Shown: positions 23,417 to 31,563, counted from the stretch's first letter. The stretch is 53,224 nucleotides of DNA from Oscillospiraceae bacterium (GCA_017436785.1 JAFSCK010000023.1:1-53224); one strand, 5' to 3'. Numbers and translations are program-made. The notes: a model not told the origin generated them from the sequence alone.

Positions 23417-23458
23417 AAAAAACAGCATGTCGGGAGAAAGCTCCCGACATGCCGTTTT
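23415..23458. terminator. Terminator after the nitroreductase gene
   Basis: A 12-bp stem GCATGTCGGGAG/CTCCCGACATGC (23425-23436 with 23441-23452) with T-runs on both strands. It ends minus-strand transcription from the nitroreductase. Confidence 0.9.
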
Positions 23459-23494
23459 TCTAAGTAGATTCAAATATCTTGTTTTTGGGTCTGG

Positions 23495-24361
23495 TTATAG
23501 AGCCGTGGTTGCGATGATCTTATGATCCTTCGGGATCTGCAAACCATCTGCAACAGGAGCGAAATCCCAGTGGAGCTTTCCTGCCCAATTCTCCGCCACG
23601 GCGGTGAAGTGGAGCAGAACAATGCCTAAACTCAGATCACCGTCGATCTTGGTATTGTAGGCATCAGGCCTTGCCACAAGGCTGACACTGCCATCGTGGA
23701 GTAGGAAACCGTAAGCCTGACGGTTCAGATAGCTGGGGGCGAGAGACGCCGCATACAGGGCTTCCCACAGCATGTCGTCAAAGAAGCCGATATAGCGGTC
23801 CAGATTGTGGCTATTGCCCCAAGTCTCCACAAAAGCGAGATCATTAACGCTGCGTTTGGGCTCCATATAGCGGTATTTGGCTTTGATATCTACATCGGAC
23901 ATACTGCGGAAATTCAGCCGCAGCCGCTTGACAGATTTCTTGCCATAACCGAAGGCTGCAATGGCTACAACGTCCATGTTGCTTTCGATCCCAAGCACAT
24001 CCTTCACTTCCACGCTGTCGGTGAAGGTGAGCCAGCAGCTGTCAAGCTCAAGATCTGCCAGCTTCAGTAGAAGATCCTGCATCACATAACCGCCATTTAC
24101 ATGAGCCAGATCATGCTTCTCAGACACCAGCACCAGATACTGCGGTGCGCCCACTAGGAACTGGTGATATCCTGCAGCACCTTCCAGTGCGGCCCGGGCA
24201 TCGGTTCCGAAGAAATAGAGCTGAGTTTTCAATTCCGGAATCAGACGGCGTACGGTATTATAATAATAGTTCTTGATGGTTTCCAGCGTGGAGAAGGGAA
24301 CCTGCTTATCGGTGAATTCCCGGAAGGATTTTCTGTTCTGGATCAATGCACTGTAATTCAT
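23495..24361 (-). CDS. Nitroreductase-family flavoprotein
   Basis: 288 residues. The N-terminal NRKSFREFTDKQVP motif (FMN-binding Arg/Ser) and AAFGYGKKSVKRL near residue 140 are typical of nitroreductases. The length exceeds the usual 170-220. The C-terminal half (from about residue 185) has a second weakly similar stretch (LAPSYLNRQAYGFLL), as in the TM1586-type NiRdase class. FMN/NAD(P)H reduction of an unknown acceptor is inferred. It is a single gene with its own palindrome promoter. Confidence 0.82.
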   Translation of the reverse strand: MNYSALIQNRKSFREFTDKQVPFSTLETIKNYYYNTVRRLIPELKTQLYFFGTDARAALEGAAGYHQFLVGAPQYLVLVSEKHDLAHVNGGYVMQDLLLKLADLELDSCWLTFTDSVEVKDVLGIESNMDVVAIAAFGYGKKSVKRLRLNFRSMSDVDIKAKYRYMEPKRSVNDLAFVETWGNSHNLDRYIGFFDDMLWEALYAASLAPSYLNRQAYGFLLHDGSVSLVARPDAYNTKIDGDLSLGIVLLHFTAVAENWAGKLHWDFAPVADGLQIPKDHKIIATTAL

Positions 24362-24398
24362 AAAAGCGCCTCCTTGTTTTATTTTTTATCTTGGCTAT

Positions 24399-24439
24399 AG
24401 TATAAGGAAAAACCTTCCTGATTTCTGTGACAATATCAC
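24399..24439 (-). promoter_or_regulatory. Nitroreductase promoter with 13-bp palindrome
   Basis: Minus strand TATACT (24399-24404), 22-bp gap, GTGATATTGTCAC (24427-24439). One arm position departs from the GTGAT-N3-ATCAC form. Confidence 0.72.
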
Positions 24440-24446
24440 GTAGTAA

Positions 24447-24596
24447 ATTACAAATAATCGCACAGAATATGGAGTTGAAGTTGGCACAGTACCGGATGAT
24501 CCGTTAGGATGCCAGACAACGCTGAACATTTATACGGACAATGTAATGGATAAGGTGTATGAAAACATGGAAATTCTGAAAAAACGTTGCAATTAA
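24447..24596 (+). pseudogene. Remnant of a tyrosine recombinase (integrase) C-terminus
   Basis: After a stop at 24444 an open stretch with no start codon encodes ...CQTTLNIYTDNVMDKVYE..KKRCN and stops at 24594. QTTLNIYTD is the usual text around the catalytic tyrosine of phage and transposon integrases. The upstream catalytic Arg/His boxes are missing. It lies in a 406-bp gap (24362-24767) that otherwise holds two promoters. Confidence 0.5.
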
Positions 24597-24615
24597 TCTG
24601 CATCTATGTTATTAT
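24587..24615 (+). promoter_or_regulatory. Promoter of the CobW gene pair
   Basis: TTGCAA (24587-24592), 17 bp, TATTAT (24610-24615). The leader to 24767 is AT-rich and holds ATTACGA, a weak half-site resembling Zur boxes; no full palindrome is visible. Confidence 0.6.
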
Positions 24616-24767
24616 ACTTTGAGGCAGTTTTCTAAAAGTATTACGAAAACTCCGCGTACACCTTCTTTGCCTTCTGAGAATGCGCAGGGATGTGTAGACC
24701 TACAACATAAAAAAGAAAAATATAAATAACATATAAAAAACTAACTTTTGGAAGGGAAAAGACAATT

Positions 24768-26096
24768 ATGACCAAAATTGATATTTATTCCGGCTTCCTT
24801 GGTGCCGGCAAGACTACCTTGATCAAGAAGATGATTCAAGAGGCCTATGCAGGCCAAAAGTTGGTGCTGATTGAAAATGAATTTGGTGAGATCGGCATTG
24901 ACGGCGGCTTCTTGCAGGATGCCGGCATCAACATCACCGAGATGAACTCTGGATGCATCTGCTGCTCTCTGGTGGGCGATTTCGGCAAGGCTTTGACGCA
25001 GGTCATTGAGCAGTATCATCCTGACCGGATCCTCATTGAGCCCTCCGGTGTAGGCAAGCTGTCCGATGTGATCGGCGCTGTAAAGAAAGTCACCTCCGAG
25101 GAAGTTGCCTTGGGTTATACCGTTGCTGTGGCAGACGCCGGCAAGGTAAAGGTCTATATGAAAAACTTTGGTGAGTTCTATAACAACCAGATCGAAACTG
25201 CCTCGACCATCATCCTGTCCCGTACAGATTCTATCTCTCAGGCCAAGCTGGATACTGCTGTGGCAATGCTGCGAGAGCATAATGCCGCGGCTACCATCGT
25301 AACTACCCCTTGGGGCCAGCTCACCGGTGCCCAGCTGCTGCACGCTATGGAAGGAAAGGCTACACTGGCAGCAGAGTTGGCAAAGCTGCAGCAGGAGCAC
25401 GAGCACCATCACCATGAGCATGACGAGCACTGCACCTGCGGCTGCCATGACCATGAAGAGCACGAGCATCATCACCACCATCACGAGGATGGCGAATGCT
25501 GCTGCGACCACCACGATCATGAACACCACCATCATCATGAAGATGGTGAATGCGGATGCGGTCATCATAACTATGAGCACCATCACCACCACGAAGAAGA
25601 ACATTGCTGCGGTCATCACCACGGCGATGAGGGCTGCCATGAGCACCACCATGGCCATGTAGAAGAGGAGCATTGTGCCCAGTACCATGAGCACCATCAT
25701 CACCACGAGGACGGCGAATGCTGCTGCGGCCACCATGACCACGAGCATCACCACCATCTTGACCATGACGAGCACTGCACCTGCGGCTGCCACGACCATG
25801 ACCATCATCACCATCATCATGCCGACGAGGTCTTTACTTCTTGGGGCGTGGAAACTGCCAAGAAGTTTGACCGCAAGCAGGTGGAGTTGGCACTGCAGCA
25901 GCTGGATTCCGGTCTGTATGGCATGGTGCTGAGAGCCAAAGGTATCCTGATGGCAAATGACGGCACTTGGATCCATTTTGACTATGTGCCCGAAGAGTAT
26001 AATGTACGCGAGGGTTCTGCTGATATCACGGGCAAGCTCTGTGTCATTGGCTCCCAGCTGGACGAGAAGGGCGTTGCCGCCCTGTTTGGGGTGTAA
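24768..26096 (+). CDS. CobW/COG0523 GTPase with long His/Cys-rich metal-binding insert
   Basis: COG0523 proteins are GTP-dependent metallochaperones, mostly for zinc or cobalt. Of 442 residues, 1-205 are the GTPase: Walker A GFLGAGKTT at 9-17, metal motif C63-I-C65-C66, EPSGVG near residue 92, SRTD near residue 151. Residues 211-351 are almost wholly His, Glu, Asp, Cys and Gly in repeats such as HHHHHEDGECCC. Residues 352-442 are the CobW C-terminal domain. His-rich inserts are common in the family, but 141 residues with many CxC/CCC groups is long. GGAAGGG precedes the start. The second CobW gene follows after 3 bp. Confidence 0.92.
   Translation: MTKIDIYSGFLGAGKTTLIKKMIQEAYAGQKLVLIENEFGEIGIDGGFLQDAGINITEMNSGCICCSLVGDFGKALTQVIEQYHPDRILIEPSGVGKLSDVIGAVKKVTSEEVALGYTVAVADAGKVKVYMKNFGEFYNNQIETASTIILSRTDSISQAKLDTAVAMLREHNAAATIVTTPWGQLTGAQLLHAMEGKATLAAELAKLQQEHEHHHHEHDEHCTCGCHDHEEHEHHHHHHEDGECCCDHHDHEHHHHHEDGECGCGHHNYEHHHHHEEEHCCGHHHGDEGCHEHHHGHVEEEHCAQYHEHHHHHEDGECCCGHHDHEHHHHLDHDEHCTCGCHDHDHHHHHHADEVFTSWGVETAKKFDRKQVELALQQLDSGLYGMVLRAKGILMANDGTWIHFDYVPEEYNVREGSADITGKLCVIGSQLDEKGVAALFGV
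25398..25820 (+). repeat. Tandem in-frame repeats coding the His/Cys-rich insert
   Basis: The 423 bp are built of recurring CAC/CAT, GAG/GAC and TGC codons. The module for EDGEC(C/G)C + HH + HEHHHH appears about four times, and a module for DEHCTCGCHDH opens and closes the array. Such arrays can change in copy number by slippage. Confidence 0.8.
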
Positions 26097-26099
26097 GCC

Positions 26100-27044
26100 A
26101 TGCAGCAGATTCCTGTTTATTCTTTCACCGGATTTCTGGATTCCGGCAAGACCAAATTTATCCAGGAGACTTTGGAGGATGAGCGCTTCAACGCAGGCGA
26201 GCGTACGCTGGTGCTGCTGTTTGAGGAGGGTGAGGAGGAATATGACCTGTCCACCTATCCGCATAAGAACGTTTTCATCGAGGTGCTGGACCAGCAGACC
26301 GTTACCACCAAGCAGTTGACAGCTCTGCAGAAAAAGTACAAGGCTGAGCGGGTGGTGTGCGAGCTGAACGGCATGCAGCAGGTCGGAGATCTGTATATGC
26401 GGTTCCCGGAGGCTTGGGTTGTGGCCCAGGAGGTCATGTTTGCAGATGCCACCACCATCATGGCCTATAACGCCAATATGCGCAATCTGGTCATGGATAA
26501 GCTGGTGGGTGCTCAGATGGTGGTTTTCAACCGTCTGGAAAAGGGTGCAGACATTATGCCCTTCCATAAGCTGGCCCGTGCTGCCTCCCGTCGCATCGAT
26601 ATCCTCTACGATTACACCGATGGAAGTACGGAATTTGATGAGATCGAGGACCCGCTGCCCTTTGATATCAACGCACCCGTCATCTGCGTCAATGACGATG
26701 ATTATGCCCTGTGGTACCGGGACTGCACCGAGGAGCCGGAAAAGTATAATGGCAAGACCGTCTGCTTTAAGGCGCAGGTAGCTATGCTCCGCCGGGATAA
26801 GAACGGCATGTTTGCCCCCGGACGGTTCGTTATGACCTGCTGTGTGGATGACATTCAGTTCTGCGGCATTCCCTGCCGTTATGACCGGGCTTCCGAGTTG
26901 GAATCTCGGAGCTGGGTCATGGTGACGGCCAAGATCACCGCGGAAAGGCATAAGCTGTACAAAGGCGACATGGGCCCTGTCCTGACTGCCATTCGGGTGG
27001 ATAAGGACGCAGAACCCGCTGTGCCGGATGTCTGTACGTTTTGA
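26100..27044 (+). CDS. CobW-like P-loop protein lacking the CxCC motif, with extra C-terminal domain
   Basis: 314 residues. Residues 1-190 resemble the CobW GTPase (Walker A GFLDSGKTKF), but the metal motif CxCC is absent and the switch regions are divergent. Residues 195-314 contain CCVDDIQFCGIPC and a beta-rich pattern (NGKTVCFKAQVAMLRR, SWVMVTAKI) like the C-terminal part of TIGR03943/YcgQ proteins, which are encoded with CobW GTPases. It is coupled 3 bp after the first CobW gene. It is probably an accessory partner in metal delivery. No membrane segment is seen, unlike YcgQ. Confidence 0.75.
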   Translation: MQQIPVYSFTGFLDSGKTKFIQETLEDERFNAGERTLVLLFEEGEEEYDLSTYPHKNVFIEVLDQQTVTTKQLTALQKKYKAERVVCELNGMQQVGDLYMRFPEAWVVAQEVMFADATTIMAYNANMRNLVMDKLVGAQMVVFNRLEKGADIMPFHKLARAASRRIDILYDYTDGSTEFDEIEDPLPFDINAPVICVNDDDYALWYRDCTEEPEKYNGKTVCFKAQVAMLRRDKNGMFAPGRFVMTCCVDDIQFCGIPCRYDRASELESRSWVMVTAKITAERHKLYKGDMGPVLTAIRVDKDAEPAVPDVCTF

Positions 27045-27053
27045 AAAATAGAA

Positions 27054-27082
27054 AGTGCGGGAGCATACTTTGCTCCCGCACT
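27054..27082. terminator. Bidirectional terminator between convergent genes
   Basis: A 12-bp stem AGTGCGGGAGCA/TGCTCCCGCACT (27054-27065 with 27071-27082) lies between the CobW-like stop and the stop of the minus-strand gene at 27089. The tails are only partly T-rich. Confidence 0.8.
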
Positions 27083-27088
27083 GTTTCA

Positions 27089-27667
27089 TTATGGGAGAAT
27101 GATTTCCCAGTTACCGGAAATGGTCAGGTCCTGATCCGCTTTCTTGGATCCAACGAAGCTTTCGATATGCAGAGTGTGAGCGCCCTCTACCAGTTTCATT
27201 TGGAAAGTGGCGGAATTTCCCGAAAAGGGAACAGGATCAGATCCAACAAAATCTGCAATTCGGTTTCCGGCGGCATCTGTAAAGTAATAGCGGCCAAGTG
27301 CCAGTGCCTCTTCCTCCCGGTAGGGTAAACTCTCCGGCATGAGAAAACGAGCGGTTACCAGTAGGCTGCCGTTTTCGGTCCTTGCGGTAACGCTGATCTC
27401 ATCCGTGGCATTTTCATAGGCTATACCCACAATTGCCCTGTTCCATCCAAGAATATCCCGGAAATATCCATGTTTCCCAGCGGCACCTACCCCGAGAGGG
27501 AGTGCCAAGCACAATGCCAAGGCAGCGGCAATGGTAAGAGACTTTCGATAGTGCTTTTTCATAACGGGATGTTCCTTTCTATGTTCCAGATTTTGGATGA
27601 TTCGGCGGCGCGTATGCTCCGACATATGAATTGATTCCACATTTTCTTTAATTCCATAAAAATCCAT
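27089..27667 (-). CDS. Membrane-anchored protein, likely anti-sigma partner
   Basis: 192 residues. A cytoplasmic N-terminus of about 40 residues, one membrane helix at about residues 43-62 (SLTIAAALALCLALPLGVG) and an external beta-rich domain. Its ATG overlaps the sigma factor stop by one base (TAATG), as is usual for ECF sigma/anti-sigma pairs (some are DUF4179-type). No zinc HxxxCxxC motif is present in the N-terminal part, so it is not a ZAS-type anti-sigma. The function is inferred from arrangement. Confidence 0.65.
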   Translation of the reverse strand: MDFYGIKENVESIHMSEHTRRRIIQNLEHRKEHPVMKKHYRKSLTIAAALALCLALPLGVGAAGKHGYFRDILGWNRAIVGIAYENATDEISVTARTENGSLLVTARFLMPESLPYREEEALALGRYYFTDAAGNRIADFVGSDPVPFSGNSATFQMKLVEGAHTLHIESFVGSKKADQDLTISGNWEIILP

Positions 27668-28128
27668 TACAGATACTCCCTTCGATAGATATCTCCTAAT
27701 AGCTTGCGTCCCTTTTGAAGCCGCATTTTGATAGCTGAGGGTGTTTTTTCGATGATTTTTGCGATGTCTTCTACCCGGTATTCTTCCACATAGTGAAGCA
27801 TCATCACCAGCCGATATTTTTCCGGCAGGGCCATCAACGCTTCTAGGATTTGTTGATCTGGGGCTGCTGGTGCAGCGATGCTGAGAGAGTCCACATCAGC
27901 ATGGTTGTGCCGTGTTTTCAGCCGAAGAATATCCCGGCACTGGTTGGCAGCTACCCGCAGAAGCCATGCTTTCTCATGTTCGGCATCAGAAAAGGGCGGG
28001 GCTTTCTGGAAATATCGGATCAGGGTTTCCTGCACCGCATCCTCTGCGTCGGCTTCATTTCCCAGCATGACAAAGCACATCCTGTATAGCCGGTCGCCAT
28101 AAGCATCCAAGATTCGTTCAATTGACAT
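27667..28128 (-). CDS. ECF-type RNA polymerase sigma factor
   Basis: 153 residues. Sigma region 2 (MCFVMLGNEADAEDAVQET) and region 4 (LMALPEKYRLVMMLHYVEEY, then a helix-turn-helix VEDIAKIIEKTPSAIKMRL). No region 3, hence ECF type. AGGAGG lies 8 bases before the ATG at 28128. It is followed by its probable membrane partner. Target promoters are unknown. Confidence 0.93.
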   Translation of the reverse strand: MSIERILDAYGDRLYRMCFVMLGNEADAEDAVQETLIRYFQKAPPFSDAEHEKAWLLRVAANQCRDILRLKTRHNHADVDSLSIAAPAAPDQQILEALMALPEKYRLVMMLHYVEEYRVEDIAKIIEKTPSAIKMRLQKGRKLLGDIYRREYL

Positions 28129-28200
28129 TTGTCTTACCTCCTTTCACCCATAACACGATGAAAAACAGCATTTGGTCAATTATATCATAAAAAATTTTTG

Positions 28201-28254
28201 TTGACATTCTCGAATATCGAGAATATAATATAACTAGAATGCTCGATATTCGAG
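28201..28254 (+). promoter_or_regulatory. Consensus promoter embedded in two palindromic operators
   Basis: TTGACA (28201-28206), exactly 17 bp, TATAAT (28224-28229). The spacer is itself a palindrome, ATTCTCGA-ATA-TCGAGAAT (28206-28224). A second, CTCGA-TAT-TCGAG, lies at 28242-28254 after the start point. Probable autoregulatory sites of the PadR repressor. Confidence 0.85.
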
Positions 28255-28271
28255 AATAGGAGGTGGAAGCC

Positions 28272-28592
28272 ATGCCACGTGCAAAATTTCAAACCTTAAC
28301 AGAGCAGATGTTTTATATCCTTCTGTGTTTGAGGCAGGAATGCTATGGTCTGGATATTCTTGATAAGGTTCCTCAGATGACTGGCGGGCGAGTAAATGTG
28401 GGTTCCGGCACGCTATATAATCTTCTGGAACAGTTTCTGGAAGCAGGTTTCATTCAGGAAACAAAAGTGGAAGGACGACGCAGAAGCTACCTGCTCACGG
28501 AAAAGGGCAGGGAAATGCTGAAAAAGGAATATCTGCGCATTCAGGCACAGGCAAAAGATTACCAAGCCGTTTTTGGAGAGGAGGGGGCATGA
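28272..28592 (+). CDS. PadR-family transcriptional regulator
   Basis: 106 residues. Winged helix typical of PadR: TEQMFYILLCLRQECYGLDIL, VGSGTLYNLLEQFLEAGFI and the wing RRRSYLLTEKG. The ATG at 28272 has AGGAGG (28258-28263) 8 bases upstream; an in-frame GTG at 28263 overlaps that site and is rejected. The gene is coupled (ATGA) to the DUF2812 gene, a standard PadR/DUF2812 pair. Confidence 0.93.
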   Translation: MPRAKFQTLTEQMFYILLCLRQECYGLDILDKVPQMTGGRVNVGSGTLYNLLEQFLEAGFIQETKVEGRRRSYLLTEKGREMLKKEYLRIQAQAKDYQAVFGEEGA

Positions 28593-29965
28593 TAAGAAAT
28601 ACAAAGCGCCGGTTGGAAGTGTTCACTTTCTACAATCATACCGGACTGACCAGACACTTTGAGAAAATGGCGAGAAAGGGATGGCTGATCCACCGTATAT
28701 CCTCGCTGGGGTGGGTTTACCGCAGGATCGAGCCAAAGGATATCCACTTTGCTATCAGCTATTATCCCAAGGCATCGGAATTTGATCCGGAGCCCAGCGA
28801 GGGGCAGAAAACATTCCATGAGTTTTGTGCCCATACTGGCTGGATGCTTGCCTGTACCACCGCTCAAATGCAGGTGTTCTACAATGAACAGGAAGACCCT
28901 GTTCCCATTGAAACGGACCCGGCATTGGAAGTGGAGACCATCCATGCCGCCATTAAAAAATCCTTCCTGCCCGCCCAGATCACCCTTTTGGTCATGGGGT
29001 TGCTCTTTGGCTGGATCGCAGCGCTGAGACTGGTTGGAAATCCCATTGCTTTTTTGGCGGACCCCATGAGCGTGTTCACTGTCTGCTGCTGGTCCATGGT
29101 GTTTTGGCTTTCCCTTTTGGAAATCACAATGTATTTCCGCTGGCATAAACGAGCAGAGGAGGCTGCGGAAAACGGACAATTTCTGGATACCCCGGATACA
29201 TCGAAAGTCCACTGGACGGCCATGGGCATCCTTGGGGTGGGTGTGCTGTATCTGGTGCTCAATATTGTGGGCTCCTCGGATCAGCTTCTGCAATTCATCA
29301 TGGCTGGCATGACGGTGTATATGGTGCTGCTGTTTATTCTGGCAGAGGGCATCAAGCGGTTGGGGAAAAGGCTGAAATTATCCCGGAATGTCAACCGGAC
29401 TGTGACTTTTGTACTGGTATTTATCCTATCGTGGGCCATGAGTATGACCGTTACGTTTTCTGCTATGGAACTCCGGGAGCAGGGGATCCTAGACCGAGGC
29501 GAGAAGGTAACACTGACAGAAGTCCCACTGCATATGGAAGACCTGATAGAGGTGGAAGGAACCTACATAACTCCTCTCAGTGATTCCGAGTCCATTTTCT
29601 TGAAGCAGATAAACATCACACAGATGCCGCACTTTGATGAACCCCACCACAGCGTGGGTCCCAATATGGAGTATACCATTATCTATGTGAAAATGCCCTT
29701 TCTCTACGAGACCTGCAAACGGCAAATGGTGAAAGATCTGACGCAGGCAAACCGGCTGAACATTCCTGTTGAATACCGGGACCGTCTGGAACCTACGGAC
29801 CCCACCCTCTGGGGAGCGGAGAAAGCCTATTATGTAGTTAATGATGGTGTCGACTGGGAATCCAACCATTATTTCCTGTGCTATCCCGATCGGTTTGTGG
29901 AAATCAAATTTAGCTGGGAGGCGACAAAGGAACAAATGCAGATTGCCGGAGGAAAATTAGGTTAA
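28589..29965 (+). CDS. DUF2812-domain membrane protein
   Basis: 458 residues. The N-terminal cytoplasmic DUF2812 domain spans about residues 1-115 (FYNHTGLTRHFEKMARKGW, YYPKASEFDP). About five hydrophobic helices follow at roughly 130-290, then a C-terminal domain of mixed strands from about 310. Family function is unknown; members are usually encoded directly behind a PadR regulator that represses them. Here the shared operator region suggests inducible expression. Confidence 0.85.
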   Translation: MIRNTKRRLEVFTFYNHTGLTRHFEKMARKGWLIHRISSLGWVYRRIEPKDIHFAISYYPKASEFDPEPSEGQKTFHEFCAHTGWMLACTTAQMQVFYNEQEDPVPIETDPALEVETIHAAIKKSFLPAQITLLVMGLLFGWIAALRLVGNPIAFLADPMSVFTVCCWSMVFWLSLLEITMYFRWHKRAEEAAENGQFLDTPDTSKVHWTAMGILGVGVLYLVLNIVGSSDQLLQFIMAGMTVYMVLLFILAEGIKRLGKRLKLSRNVNRTVTFVLVFILSWAMSMTVTFSAMELREQGILDRGEKVTLTEVPLHMEDLIEVEGTYITPLSDSESIFLKQINITQMPHFDEPHHSVGPNMEYTIIYVKMPFLYETCKRQMVKDLTQANRLNIPVEYRDRLEPTDPTLWGAEKAYYVVNDGVDWESNHYFLCYPDRFVEIKFSWEATKEQMQIAGGKLG

Positions 29966-30010
29966 CGAACAAAAATTCGTAAAATAATTGATGCATTTTT
30001 CCGAGGTTTG

Positions 30011-30019
30011 TGGTATAGT
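30011..30019 (+). promoter_or_regulatory. Extended -10 promoter before rarA
   Basis: TG-G-TATAGT at 30011-30019, with no strong -35 box at 17 bp; 28 bp before the rarA start. Confidence 0.45.
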
Positions 30020-30047
30020 ATAGAAAAAATTCCCGGGAGGGAACACT

Positions 30048-31307
30048 ATGTATCAACCCCTAGCAGATCTGCTGCGGCCCCAGACGCTGGATGAGGTCTT
30101 TGGTCAGGAGCACATTCTGGGAAAAAATGCTGTATTGCGGCGGCTCATTGATTTCGGAAAGATACCCAACATGGTCTTTTATGGTCCCAGCGGCACCGGA
30201 AAGACCACTGTTGCCAATATTATTGCAAAACAGACAAACCGGACCCTCTACAAATTAAATGCCACCACGGCCTCCACAGCGGATATCAAAGAGATCGTGG
30301 CCCAGTTGGATACCTTTATGGCCCCCAATGGTGTGCTGCTTTACCTGGACGAGATTCAGTCCTTTAACAAAAAGCAGCAGCAATCTCTTCTGGAGCATAT
30401 AGAGAACGGGAAGATCACGCTTATCGCTTCGACTACGGAGAATCCCTACTTTTATGTCTTCAATGCAATTTTGAGCCGGGCCACGGTCTTTGAATTTAAG
30501 CAGATCGATTCTGCGGCTGCACTGCAGGCAGTGAACCGGGCGGTAGCCTTTATGGAGCAGCGTACTGCGCTGAAAGCTGTTCCAGAAGCCGGTGCGTTGG
30601 AATACATTGCCCAGAGCTGCGGCGGCGACCTGCGGAAGGCAATGAATGCGGTAGAGGTCATGTTCTCCGCCGGAGTTCCAGAAGGGGACAGGCTCTCTTT
30701 GACGCTGGTAGATGCCAAAGCAGTTACTCAAAAAAGTGCCTTGCGGGCAGACCGGGATGGAGACAATCACTATGATTTGCTGTCTGCTCTGCAAAAATCC
30801 ATTCGTGGTTCCGATCCTGATGCTGCTTGTCACTATTTGGCGAGGCTTCTGGAAGCAGGACAGATGCAATCCGCATGCCGCCGTCTGATGGTCATTGCAG
30901 CAGAAGATGTGGGTTTGGCCTTTCCACAGATCATCCCCATTGTTAACGCCTGTGTGGATATGGCCTTTAAGCTGGGCATGCCGGAAGCGCGGATCCCTCT
31001 GGGAGATGCGGCGGTGCTTATGGCGACCTCTCCCAAGTCCAACTCAGGTCACATTGCGCTGGATATGGCGCTGGAGGACGTGCGCCGTGGTAAGGGAGGC
31101 GGCTTTCCTAGGCATTTGCAGAATGTCCATGCCGATTCTTATACCATGGAGCGGGAGCAGGGTTATGTATATCCCCATGATTTTCCGAACCATTGGGTCC
31201 GTCAGCAATATCTGCCGGATGATCTAGTGGGAACTACCTATTATGAATACGGCCCCAATAAGCTTGAGCAGGCAGCGAAAGCATACTGGGACATGGTCAA
31301 GCGCTAA
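30048..31307 (+). CDS. rarA: Replication-associated recombination ATPase RarA (MgsA)
   Basis: 419 residues. An AAA+ clamp-loader-like ATPase acting at stalled replication forks. Walker A GPSGTGKTT at 46-54, Walker B LLYLDEIQSF, sensor STTENPYFYV. The C-terminal part includes APKSNS-like TSPKSNSGHIALDMAL and PHDFPNHWVRQQYLPD, diagnostic of RarA. GGGAGG lies 7 bases before the ATG. Confidence 0.96.
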   Translation: MYQPLADLLRPQTLDEVFGQEHILGKNAVLRRLIDFGKIPNMVFYGPSGTGKTTVANIIAKQTNRTLYKLNATTASTADIKEIVAQLDTFMAPNGVLLYLDEIQSFNKKQQQSLLEHIENGKITLIASTTENPYFYVFNAILSRATVFEFKQIDSAAALQAVNRAVAFMEQRTALKAVPEAGALEYIAQSCGGDLRKAMNAVEVMFSAGVPEGDRLSLTLVDAKAVTQKSALRADRDGDNHYDLLSALQKSIRGSDPDAACHYLARLLEAGQMQSACRRLMVIAAEDVGLAFPQIIPIVNACVDMAFKLGMPEARIPLGDAAVLMATSPKSNSGHIALDMALEDVRRGKGGGFPRHLQNVHADSYTMEREQGYVYPHDFPNHWVRQQYLPDDLVGTTYYEYGPNKLEQAAKAYWDMVKR

Positions 31308-31356
31308 TTGTTTTTGTAGGGCATTCTGTCCTACAGAAGATAGGAGATAAAGAAGA

Positions 31357-31554
31357 ATGGATGTTCGACTAAATGACATTCTGGTGATGAAAAAGCCCCA
31401 TCCCTGTGGGGAGAAGCGTTGGCTGGTGCTACGTACCGGAGCCGATTTTCGCTTGCGCTGCTTGGGCTGCGGCCATGAACTGATGACCCCTCGTTTTAAA
31501 GCGGAAAAGAATATCCGCTCGATAGAACGGGCCATCCCAACAGAAGAAGCCTGA
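31357..31554 (+). CDS. DUF951 small protein
   Basis: 65 residues matching the DUF951 pattern: DILVMKKPHPCG, WLVLRTGADFRLRCLGCGHE, PRFKAEKNIR. The cysteines in CLGCG and PHPCG suggest a zinc ribbon. Function unknown; the family is widespread in Firmicutes. AGGAG precedes the ATG at 31357. Confidence 0.9.
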   Translation: MDVRLNDILVMKKPHPCGEKRWLVLRTGADFRLRCLGCGHELMTPRFKAEKNIRSIERAIPTEEA

Positions 31555-31563
31555 CGAACCAGA

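Noticed and set aside
22136-24439. The palindromes as ordinary CRP sites
   Set aside because: CRP sites have TGTGA-N6-TCACA; all three here have N5, so a specific regulator name is not justified.
25398-25820. Repeat array considered as a CRISPR or satellite
   Set aside because: The repeats stay in frame, lack unique spacers of constant length, and code a His/Cys insert in a valid GTPase.
24741-27089. 782-codon open frame antisense to both CobW genes
   Set aside because: Its strings of Met/Val come from the CAC/CAT-rich His codons on the other strand. No start signal and no recognisable domain.
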